Assembly (NCBI GenBank): GCA_944358225.1
Contig: CALVQP010000031.1
Coordinates: 1 to 14,105 of the forward strand
Length of the DNA: 14,105 nt
Source: an uncultured Bacilli bacterium
GTDB lineage: Bacteria; Bacillota_I; Bacilli_A; RF39; UBA660
Direction of reading: 5' to 3'
The number at the start of each line of letters is the position of its first letter. Position 1 is the first letter of the stretch. The translations under genes and the position numbers were made by a program. Of the stretch, positions 5,591 to 12,787 are shown one piece after another. Below the pieces are notes generated by a model, which saw only the letters and a list, made by a program, of their open reading frames with translations, did no database searches and had not been told where the DNA came from.

Positions 5591-6703
5591 ATGTCAAACT
5601 GGACTGATATAAAAAAGTTAAATGTATTTACATTTTTTACGATGACGGCTAAATTTTGTATAGATTTATTTTTACCAGTTGTTTTATATAAAGCAAATTA
5701 TAGTATTCAAGCTATTTATTTGTTTTTACTTTTGACTTTTGTTCTAAATATCATTTTTGTACTGCCTGTTAGTAAAGTTGGTCAAAAAGTAGGATTTAAA
5801 TATTTAATAATTATATCTTTAGGATTATTTATAACTTTTTATTTTGTTGTTCAAAATATTGTTAAAAATTCTCTTTATTTTATTTTAATAGCTTTTTTAA
5901 GTAGCTTGAGTAATCTCTTATATTATATTTCTCGTCATAATTATGTGGGTAATGCTTTAGATAATACTAAAAAAGCTAAGGGAGTGGGAGGAATCATGAT
6001 AGCTACAGTACTTGCTAGTATGGTAGCTTCCTTTTTGTCTTCGTTTGTTTTTACTAAGGTCTCGACTATTATGCTTTGTATTACGGTTGCTATTATTTAT
6101 TTGATAGGAATATTTTTTATCTTTTTTATTCCTGTTTCACAAGATAAAATGGTTAAAATAAAGGAAGTATCCCAAAAAATAAAATTTAATAATAAATTAT
6201 TTTTTTTACTCGAACAATTTAAGTATGTTTTTTTAGCATTATATCCTTTATATATTTATGTTTTTGTAGATGATTCGATAAAATATTTAGGAATTGTTTA
6301 TATTTTAACTAGTATTGCTAGTATAATTTTTATTTATTTTTATGCTAAATTAATTGACAAAGGAAAAGTTAATTATTTGCTATTATCAGCTATTTTACTT
6401 TCTATAACTTTATTTGTAGATTTATATGTTTTTAATAAATATATAGCTTTAATTGCGGTTTTTTTAGAAGGTATATTTATTAAGCTTTATGAAGTAAGTG
6501 CTACTAGTAATATGTATGCTTTAAGAGGAAAGATTAATGGAACTAGTTATTATGTTTATATGGAAATTTTATATAATATCAGTCGCTTTATAATTGTGTT
6601 TTGTGCTTATATATTTGGTTTTAAATTATTAACGGTACTATATATATGCATTTTGTTTGTATTTTTAAGTGGATTTGTAAAACTGAATTTTGAAGATGTC
6701 TAG
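5591..6703 (+). CDS. MFS-type transporter (12 membrane helices)
   Basis: An integral membrane protein of 370 residues with twelve hydrophobic segments spread evenly along the chain, in two sets of six around a Lys-rich loop (QDKMVKIKEVSQKIKFNNK) after helix 6. This is the Major Facilitator layout for proton- or sodium-driven transport of small solutes. The cargo cannot be read from the sequence. The frame is open to a GTG at 5582, but that GTG is part of the ribosome binding site GGTGAT, so the ATG at 5591 (MSNWTDIKK) is the better start. The GH31 glycosidase follows 79 bp downstream on the same strand, which suggests a sugar or glycoside cargo, though a weak terminator-like hairpin lies between. 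The stop is TAG. Few charged residues occur inside the helices. Confidence 0.8.
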   Translation: MSNWTDIKKLNVFTFFTMTAKFCIDLFLPVVLYKANYSIQAIYLFLLLTFVLNIIFVLPVSKVGQKVGFKYLIIISLGLFITFYFVVQNIVKNSLYFILIAFLSSLSNLLYYISRHNYVGNALDNTKKAKGVGGIMIATVLASMVASFLSSFVFTKVSTIMLCITVAIIYLIGIFFIFFIPVSQDKMVKIKEVSQKIKFNNKLFFLLEQFKYVFLALYPLYIYVFVDDSIKYLGIVYILTSIASIIFIYFYAKLIDKGKVNYLLLSAILLSITLFVDLYVFNKYIALIAVFLEGIFIKLYEVSATSNMYALRGKINGTSYYVYMEILYNISRFIIVFCAYIFGFKLLTVLYICILFVFLSGFVKLNFEDV

Positions 6704-6727
6704 ACTTGTCAAAATCTAGGGTTTTTT
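6700..6727 (+). terminator. Weak terminator-like hairpin after the transporter gene
   Basis: A short 5-bp stem CTAGA / TCTAG (6700-6704 with 6715-6719), extended by one wobble pair, is followed by six T residues. The stem includes the TAG stop codon. It is too weak to exclude read-through into the GH31 gene. Confidence 0.4.
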
Positions 6728-6749
6728 ACTTTATAAAGATTGCTTTAAA

Positions 6750-6758
6750 TGATATGAT
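6750..6758 (+). promoter_or_regulatory. Probable extended -10 promoter of the GH31 gene
   Basis: TGATATGAT is an extended -10 with one mismatch in the hexamer. It lies 24 bp before the ATG at 6783, with AGGAGTGAT as ribosome binding site between. There is no clear -35 box and no catabolite-repression (cre-like) palindrome nearby. Confidence 0.45.
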
Positions 6759-6782
6759 GTATTTAAATAGGAGTGATGTTTG

Positions 6783-9197
6783 ATGGCGGAATTTTTGGAA
6801 CATTTAAAAGTTGATCATACTAAAGGCTTAAGTAAAGAAGAAGCTATATTTAGGGGAAAAAATTATCGTATTACAATTTTAAGTGAACTTTTGATTCGTC
6901 TGGAATATGCAACGGATGGTAAATTTATGGATCATCTAACAGAACAGGTTGTAAATAGAGATTTTGATGTGCCGCCAATGCAAGTAACTGCAGATGAGAA
7001 AATGCTTAATATAGCTACTAAATATTTTACTTTATCATATGTCAAAGAAAAACCTTTTGAAGGTTCTAAAATTGCTCCGGAGGCAAATTTAAAAGTAGTT
7101 TTAAATGGGACAGATAAGTTTTGGTATTATAATCATCCCGAAGCCAGAAATTTTAAAGGAAGTGCTTTATCTTTAGATGATAGTTATGGCGATGTGGCTT
7201 TGAATAAAGGTCTATATTCTACTGATGGTTTTGCAACGATAGATGATTCACGTTCGTTAGTTTTAGATGATGATGGGGCTTTAGTTAAAAGAGATGCAAT
7301 TCGAGTTGATACTTATTTATTTATATATCGCCGAGATTTTGGTTTGTGTTTACGTGATTATTATCATTTAACCGGTTATCCTTCTTTAATTCCTCGTTAT
7401 GCCTTAGGTATTTGGTGGAATAAGACTCAAGCTTATTCTTTTGAAGATATTAAGGATTTAGTGGTGGATTTTAATAGGAATGAAATTCCAATAAGCACTA
7501 TATGTTTAGGTGATAGTTGGCATATTAAAGATCCTAAAGAACCTACTAAACTTAAAACTGGTTTTACTTTTGATGCAGAAAACTTTCCTAATCCGGCTAA
7601 TTTAGTTGAGTATTTGCATAATAGAGGAATTCATTTAGGATTAAATATAGATCCCAAAGAGGGCATTATGCCTCATGAAGAAGCTTATAAAAATATTGTC
7701 GAGGAATTAGGGTGGCAACAAAATGAAGTTATTCCATTTAATATTTTTGATAAAAAATTTGTAAAAATTTATTTTGAAAAATTAATTAAGCCTTTAACTG
7801 ATTATGGAACTGATTTTTATTGGATTGATTATTATGATAAAGAAAATATTTTGACTTTACGAGCTTTAAATTATTATCATTTTAATAATAGTAAAGTAGA
7901 TGCTTCTCATCGTGGAATGATCTTAAGTCGTAATGGAGGGTATGCTTCTCATCGTTATCCTGTTTTATATTCTGGTGAGACTTATGTTAGTTGGAAAACT
8001 TTAAAAAATCTACCTTTTTATAATAGTTGCGCCTCTAATATAGGTATTTCGTGGTGGAGTCATGATATTGGCGGATATAAAGAAGGTATCGAAGATGGCG
8101 AACTTTATGTTAGATATGTGCAACTAGGAACTTATAGCCCAATTTTTCGCTTTGCTTGTAAAGATGGTCATTTTTATAAAAGAGAACCTTGGCGTTGGGA
8201 TATTAAGACTTTAAGTATTGTAAAGGATTATTGTAAACTTCGTCATCGTTTAATTCCATACCTTTATGCTGAGGGATATAAGTATTCTAAAACTGGTCTG
8301 CCACTTATTCAACCGCTTTATTATATTTATCCAGAAATTTATGATGAGCCTCTTTATCGTAATGAGTATTTTTTTGGTAGTCAATTGTTTGTATGTCCAA
8401 TTACAAATAAAAAAGATGATGTTATGAATAGAGCCGTTGAACGAATATTTTTGCCAAAAGGTGTTTGGTATGATTTTAAAACTGGTAAGAAGATTATTGG
8501 CGATAAAAGATATGTCTTATTTTTTAAAGATGAAGATTTTCCGGTTTATGCTAAAAGTGGAGCGATTATACCTCTTGCTCAGTTAGATGAAAATATAAAT
8601 GTCACAACAGCTCCTAAATCTTTAGAAATTCATGTTTTCCCTGGTCAAAGTAATTTTTATAATTTATATGAAGATGATGGAGTAACGAGATTACATGAAG
8701 AGGGATATTATATAAATACTCGAATTGAATATAATTATTTGGCTAATAATTATACATTAATAATTCGCCCGACAGAGGGTAAAAGTGGTATTATTCCAGC
8801 TTTAAGAAATTATAAGATTCGTTTTCGAAATACTAAAAATGCTGATGAAGTAAGAGTATTATTAGATCAAGATGTTATGGCGTATAAATCTTATGTGGAT
8901 GGTCCAGATTTTATTATTGAGATTAATGAAGTTAATACTTTAAAGCAGTTAACGGTTTATTGTAAGGGTCAAGATATTGAAATTGATGCAGTTCGGTTAA
9001 TAAATGAGGATATTGATTCTATTATTAGTGATTTACAAATTAAAACATCTTTAAAAGAAGAATTAGCTAATATTTTTTATAGTGAAGAAGATATTAAGAC
9101 TAAACGTATTGCTATTAAGAAATTACGTATGAAAGGTTTAAGTTCGATATTTATAAGAATGTTTGTTAAATTATTAGAGGTTATTGCAGAAATATAA
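6783..9197 (+). CDS. Glycoside hydrolase family 31 alpha-glycosidase
   Basis: A retaining alpha-glycosidase of 804 residues without a signal peptide, so probably cytosolic and acting on an imported alpha-linked sugar. The N-terminal beta-sandwich (about 20-195) leads into the catalytic barrel (about 200-500). The nucleophile is Asp349 in WIDYYD, replacing the common WxDMxE. SRNGGYASHRYP (382-393) and WWSHDIGGY (424-432) are GH31 hallmarks. In the acid/base position, where SGD or W-x-G-D is usual, the sequence reads SGET, placing Glu399 there. Beta domains follow (GVWYDFKTGKK, PVYAKSGAIIPL, YEDDG). The last 60 residues form a helical tail. The ATG at 6783 has AGGAGTGAT at good spacing; the in-frame TTG just before it is less likely. 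It follows the MFS gene and may be co-transcribed. Alpha-glucosidase is most likely; alpha-xylosidase or hexosaminidase cannot be excluded. Confidence 0.9.
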   Translation: MAEFLEHLKVDHTKGLSKEEAIFRGKNYRITILSELLIRLEYATDGKFMDHLTEQVVNRDFDVPPMQVTADEKMLNIATKYFTLSYVKEKPFEGSKIAPEANLKVVLNGTDKFWYYNHPEARNFKGSALSLDDSYGDVALNKGLYSTDGFATIDDSRSLVLDDDGALVKRDAIRVDTYLFIYRRDFGLCLRDYYHLTGYPSLIPRYALGIWWNKTQAYSFEDIKDLVVDFNRNEIPISTICLGDSWHIKDPKEPTKLKTGFTFDAENFPNPANLVEYLHNRGIHLGLNIDPKEGIMPHEEAYKNIVEELGWQQNEVIPFNIFDKKFVKIYFEKLIKPLTDYGTDFYWIDYYDKENILTLRALNYYHFNNSKVDASHRGMILSRNGGYASHRYPVLYSGETYVSWKTLKNLPFYNSCASNIGISWWSHDIGGYKEGIEDGELYVRYVQLGTYSPIFRFACKDGHFYKREPWRWDIKTLSIVKDYCKLRHRLIPYLYAEGYKYSKTGLPLIQPLYYIYPEIYDEPLYRNEYFFGSQLFVCPITNKKDDVMNRAVERIFLPKGVWYDFKTGKKIIGDKRYVLFFKDEDFPVYAKSGAIIPLAQLDENINVTTAPKSLEIHVFPGQSNFYNLYEDDGVTRLHEEGYYINTRIEYNYLANNYTLIIRPTEGKSGIIPALRNYKIRFRNTKNADEVRVLLDQDVMAYKSYVDGPDFIIEINEVNTLKQLTVYCKGQDIEIDAVRLINEDIDSIISDLQIKTSLKEELANIFYSEEDIKTKRIAIKKLRMKGLSSIFIRMFVKLLEVIAEI

Positions 9198-9236
9198 AAA
9201 GTTCTAAGATTATTTTTTCACCTTAGAACTTTTTTT
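9196..9236. terminator. Bidirectional terminator between GH31 and YfhO genes
   Basis: A 13-bp perfect stem AAAAAGTTCTAAG / CTTAGAACTTTTT (9196-9208 with 9222-9234) with a 13-base loop. The plus side ends in seven T residues and the minus side in TTTTTATATT, so both convergent genes can use it. It overlaps the GH31 stop codon and the last codons of the YfhO gene. Confidence 0.88.
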
Positions 9237-11651
9237 GTTTTTTAATTGTTCAGAAAATATTAAGATAATTAAGCCCATTAATCCACAAAGACTAATTATA
9301 AAACCAGTTTTTAAAAAGGGAGATTTGTATTTAATCGTAATATTGTGAGTTCCTTTATTAACTTTGAACCCAACAAAAGCACTATTTACTTTTTCATATT
9401 CTATTTCTTTATTATTATCAAGTATTGTAAAGCCTTTATCGTAAGGAATAGAAGTAATTATGTATCCTGGAGTTTCAGTTGTTATTTTTCCTTTTATACT
9501 TGAGTTTTTAAGATTTATTTTTAGATTTTCAAATGGTTGGTAAGAAAATTTTGGCTCATCCATACTAAAGACTTTTAGGTTGTTAATATGGTATTTTCCT
9601 TTTGAAAATTTGATAATTAAATTCTGTGCTTCTTGGCCAGGCAAAATATATTTAAAATTGAAATTTTGATTATGATAAAGCCAAGAACTACAAGTTAGTT
9701 TGTTTTTTTGATTATTTATTTCAATACTTAAATCTCCTTCTTTACAAGTGGAGTTATATGCCATATCAAAAGATATCAAAAGATATTTGTCTGAGATGTT
9801 TTCATTTAGAGAAAATTGGTAAGTTGTATCTTCAAAAAAATTGAACTTGTATTCTGTATTTTCTGTTTTAAGCTCTTTGATACTACTTTTAGAAGTATCG
9901 GTATTATAAAGATATTCTAAATTGTATGGAAATTTAAGTTCAGCATATTTATTCATATCTTTGTTTTTTTGAACGAAGTATGCTAAAGGATAGGCCTTAG
10001 AATTGTAATATAAACTGTAATTATCAATGGTTTTAATCTTTTGGTAGTAATTATCTAAATTAGTTTTAGAAATCAGATATTTGGTACCCATAAGGTTATG
10101 AAAGAAAGGATTAAAAGTACTAGAAGATATTAAATTGTTTCTACTTACATTATTATTTCCACTAGTATAATTATAAAATTCATGGTAGTAAGGGTTGAAA
10201 TTAGAAGAATAAATACTTGTTGATAAGTGATTACTACTATAAATCATATTGGCTTGGTTATTTGCACTTGTCGTAGTATCTAAGCGATATATTGATGAAT
10301 CATCAATACTTTCGATTAATTTTTGAATAGTCTTTTTTTCCTTAGTTAATTCTTCGTAAGAACTTTTGGTTAAATATTTAGAATTAGTATTATTGATAAA
10401 AGAAGAGGCAATAAGGATTATTAAAAGGGGAGTAAATAGGTATTTTAGTTTTTTCTTTTTATAGAAAATATATATTGAAAGTAAACTTATAACTATATCG
10501 GCTAAGCTGATGTAAGTTAAATAATTTTTAAGATTAGGAATTGTAGTTAATATTATAGTAACGATTAAAAGTTTTGAAAAAAGACGATAGTTAATTTGGT
10601 TAGATAAAATATTTAATACAAATTTAGCAAGAATATAAATATATAAAATTGCTAAAGGAATTAGTATTTTTCCTCGAGCGTATAAAAAACCATTTAAGAT
10701 GTACGAAAATAAAGGAAAGATAGTTATTGCTAGAAGTGTTATATTTAAAAAGTAATTTTGTTTATTATTTTTCTTAAGGCTTAAGTTTCCTAAAAGTGCT
10801 AGTAAAAATAAGGCGGAAATACCAATACTAAAACTTGAATAAAAACTTTCTTTAGGTTTAAAAATAAATAAATTTAAAATATTTAAAGTATCCGTAGAAC
10901 TTCGATTACTATTAAAAATAGTATATAAAGAAGGTAGGAGAATAAAGCTAGCTAGTAAGATAGGAATTATAAGACGTAGACTAGCTTTTAAGCTAGCTAG
11001 AATGAACTCTTTGAAATTATTAGTTTTTTCCAGTAGTTTATACACCCCATAAATTAAAATGGTAAATAAAGAACTAATGGCATAATAGTAGTTAGTTAAA
11101 ATAATAAGGAAAATACTAATTATTAAAAGAAAAGAACTCTTTTTTTCAAGATATTTATCTACTCCTAAAAGTGCTAAAATTAAAAATGGATAATACCAAA
11201 CAAACATAATGTGATAATGAAAGTGAAAGGTTAGTGGGGCTAAAGATAAGAAACACAAACTTAAAAGTAAGCTGATATTTGAAGGTATTTTATTGTGAAT
11301 TAAAAATTTATAAGTTAAAATTCCGCTGGCTATATATAAAATGAAACTAGCTAACATGATAAATATTTGCATATTTAAAAATGGTAAAAAATAAGAAATT
11401 AAAATTACCGGACTTAATAGTCCATAGTAACTGAAATTAAATATATTTTGTCCTCCGCCAATATTAAAAACAAAATTTGGTAGAATATTTTTAGTACTGT
11501 AAAACAATTGGCGGAAAACTTCAGGAAAGGTTGTATGTTGAGGAAGCCAATCAGTTTTAGAACCATATATATTATTTATTCCAACTAACATAAGGGTTAG
11601 TATTAGACCAAAAATAATAATTATTAAATAATTTCTTTTCTTATTATTCAT
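9210..11651 (-). CDS. YfhO-family polytopic membrane protein (GT-C-type glycosyltransferase)
   Basis: An 813-residue protein. One helix at 8-26 is followed by an outside loop carrying Asp34 (TDWLPQ), in the position of the catalytic Asp of GT-C enzymes. Then come the family's GGGQNIFNFSYYGLLSPV region and about twelve further helices up to residue 418. A large extracytoplasmic domain, predicted beta-rich (about 420-780), and a final helix at 782-799 with a Lys-rich cytosolic tail complete it. YfhO proteins are multi-membrane-spanning sugar transferases that act outside the membrane; in Bacillus subtilis YfhO is linked with CsbB and GtcA in glycosylating lipoteichoic acid. No CsbB- or GtcA-like gene is in this window, so the sugar donor and acceptor here are unknown. 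The ATG follows AGAGGT, and a TTGAAT-17-TATATT promoter lies just upstream. The last eight codons form one arm of the terminator shared with the GH31 gene. Confidence 0.85.
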   Translation of the reverse strand: MNNKKRNYLIIIIFGLILTLMLVGINNIYGSKTDWLPQHTTFPEVFRQLFYSTKNILPNFVFNIGGGQNIFNFSYYGLLSPVILISYFLPFLNMQIFIMLASFILYIASGILTYKFLIHNKIPSNISLLLSLCFLSLAPLTFHFHYHIMFVWYYPFLILALLGVDKYLEKKSSFLLIISIFLIILTNYYYAISSLFTILIYGVYKLLEKTNNFKEFILASLKASLRLIIPILLASFILLPSLYTIFNSNRSSTDTLNILNLFIFKPKESFYSSFSIGISALFLLALLGNLSLKKNNKQNYFLNITLLAITIFPLFSYILNGFLYARGKILIPLAILYIYILAKFVLNILSNQINYRLFSKLLIVTIILTTIPNLKNYLTYISLADIVISLLSIYIFYKKKKLKYLFTPLLIILIASSFINNTNSKYLTKSSYEELTKEKKTIQKLIESIDDSSIYRLDTTTSANNQANMIYSSNHLSTSIYSSNFNPYYHEFYNYTSGNNNVSRNNLISSSTFNPFFHNLMGTKYLISKTNLDNYYQKIKTIDNYSLYYNSKAYPLAYFVQKNKDMNKYAELKFPYNLEYLYNTDTSKSSIKELKTENTEYKFNFFEDTTYQFSLNENISDKYLLISFDMAYNSTCKEGDLSIEINNQKNKLTCSSWLYHNQNFNFKYILPGQEAQNLIIKFSKGKYHINNLKVFSMDEPKFSYQPFENLKINLKNSSIKGKITTETPGYIITSIPYDKGFTILDNNKEIEYEKVNSAFVGFKVNKGTHNITIKYKSPFLKTGFIISLCGLMGLIILIFSEQLKNKKSSKVKK

Positions 11652-11669
11652 ATGTATACCTCTTTGAAT

Positions 11670-11698
11670 AATATACTTGATATAATTGTTAAATTCAA
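11670..11698 (-). promoter_or_regulatory. Promoter of the YfhO-family gene
   Basis: On the minus strand TTGAAT (11693-11698) and TATATT (11670-11675) are 17 bp apart, about 20 bp before the ATG at 11651. Confidence 0.65.
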
Positions 11699-11725
11699 GG
11701 TGTTTTAATAATTATTTATTGATAT

Positions 11726-11752
11726 AAACTATTGGAAAGCTTTTAATAGTTT
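11726..11752. repeat. 8-bp inverted repeat upstream of the YfhO promoter
   Basis: AAACTATT (11726-11733) and AATAGTTT (11745-11752) are exact reverse complements around an 11-base loop that itself holds the palindrome AAAGCTTT. It lies about 30 bp upstream of the -35 box. Neither side has a T run, so it may be a protein-binding site rather than a terminator, but nothing confirms this. Confidence 0.4.
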
Positions 11753-11760
11753 TGCGTATA

Positions 11761-11805
11761 AAAAATCATCCTATCATCTAATTTTTATTTAGATTTTTAA
11801 GGATG
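11761..11805 (-). terminator. Terminator of the accessory cluster
   Basis: A two-part stem, CATCCT / AGGATG (11767-11772 with 11800-11805) and inside it ATCTAA / TTAGAT (11776-11781 with 11789-11794), is followed on the minus strand by ATTTTTT. It lies 23 bp after the stop codon of the 100-residue ORF. Confidence 0.7.
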
Positions 11806-11828
11806 TTTTCCTTCTATGGTTGTTGCAT

Positions 11829-12131
11829 TTAATATTTGATATTAGAATAATTTCTTTTTTTAGTTTTATAATTGTATTCGACATCTCCATCTTCATAAAT
11901 TAGGAAATAATCTTGTCCAATCTTTTTAAAAGTTGATAATAAAATATTAACTATATACTCTTTATCTTTAGCTGTTTTTTCATCTAAAGAACGATAGTCT
12001 TTTAGTTTTTTATTAAATTCATCAAATAGTTCTTGATTTTCATTTGTTGCATCAAAATAGCATTCTAGCGCTAAAGCGCCTTTAAAAATGAACTTTTCAT
12101 AATTTTTTTTATCGACCATATTAATAATCAT
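11829..12131 (-). CDS. Hypothetical 100-residue protein
   Basis: I do not recognise a family. The protein is charged and soluble, with no signal peptide or membrane segment. Residues 5-75 look helical, and the C-terminal quarter (DYFLIYEDGDVEYNYKTKK) looks like a beta hairpin, giving an alpha-plus-beta fold. The ATG at 12131 is used here; GGAG lies 14 bases before it, which is long, and an alternative ATG four codons later has no site of its own. A TTGACT-15-TATAAT promoter lies immediately upstream, so it can be expressed separately from the two genes before it. It is the last gene before the terminator at 11761-11805. Small orphan proteins of this shape are often immunity or regulatory partners, but nothing here proves that. 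Confidence 0.6.
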   Translation of the reverse strand: MIINMVDKKNYEKFIFKGALALECYFDATNENQELFDEFNKKLKDYRSLDEKTAKDKEYIVNILLSTFKKIGQDYFLIYEDGDVEYNYKTKKRNYSNIKY

Positions 12132-12141
12132 TTTTATATCA

Positions 12142-12187
12142 CAAGCTCCTTTGCTTGCATATTATATAATTTTTGGATAAAAGTCAA
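12142..12187 (-). promoter_or_regulatory. Promoter and leader of the 100-residue ORF
   Basis: On the minus strand TTGACT (12182-12187) and TATAAT (12161-12166) are 15 bp apart, slightly short. The following leader contains CAAGC-AAAGGA-GCTTG (12142-12157), a 5-bp hairpin holding part of the AAAGGAG ribosome binding site in its loop. Confidence 0.5.
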
Positions 12188-12323
12188 ATAAAACTAGTTT
12201 TCTATATCTATTTTTCATTGACAAGTTTATTAAATTAATCTTTTAGTTTTTAATTGAAATAAGCTAATTTTTTTAAATATTTACATGTTTTGTTAGTTTT
12301 GTAAAGGTCTTTTTTTATCACAG

Positions 12324-12734
12324 TTATAATCTATTTATGATATCTAGATATCCATCAAATTTTATTTTTATTAATTCATCATTTAATTCAAAAAATACTT
12401 TTACTTTATTATCTTTTATATCACCTAACTTAATTATTATTTTACTTTCTATTTCCGTGTCTAAAAATTTGTCTGTATCAAATACTTCAAACCAAATAAA
12501 TTCATTATCACAATCAAATGGTATTCCATTATATTTTTTATTAAGAAAAGTGTTTAGATTATTAGTTTTTTCAAATCCCGCATTTAAATATAAATAGCCT
12601 TTATTAGCATTATCGGTATTAACAAAGTCTATTTTAATACAAATATTGTATCCTTTAACACCATTGTTAGTAAATTTTCCGACATATATCTCTTGTTTGG
12701 TAATTTGAAAATTTTTATCATCTATGTAAAGCAT
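12324..12734 (-). CDS. Hypothetical 136-residue beta-rich protein
   Basis: No family recognised. Alternating hydrophobic and polar residues run through the protein (YNICIKIDFVN, EFIWFEVFD, SKIIIKLGDI, KVKVFFELND, IKIKFDGYL), predicting a mostly beta fold of the sandwich or barrel type. It has no signal peptide or membrane segment, so it is probably cytosolic. The ATG is preceded by AAAGGAAG at workable spacing. It follows the membrane-anchored XRE regulator by 53 bp on the same strand with no terminator or obvious promoter between, so the two are likely one operon and may act together. A shorter frame on the plus strand inside it lacks a ribosome binding site and is regarded as a shadow. In size and fold it resembles small immunity-type proteins, but this is only an impression. 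Confidence 0.65.
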   Translation of the reverse strand: MLYIDDKNFQITKQEIYVGKFTNNGVKGYNICIKIDFVNTDNANKGYLYLNAGFEKTNNLNTFLNKKYNGIPFDCDNEFIWFEVFDTDKFLDTEIESKIIIKLGDIKDNKVKVFFELNDELIKIKFDGYLDIINRL

Positions 12735-12787
12735 AAAACTTATCTTCCTTTCTATAAATTTCTGGATAATTGTTCTAACTTTTTTAC

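Noticed and set aside
12337..12597. 86-residue plus-strand frame opposite the 136-residue protein
   Set aside because: The minus-strand frame is longer, has an AAAGGAAG site and fits the operon direction; the plus frame has neither site nor promoter.
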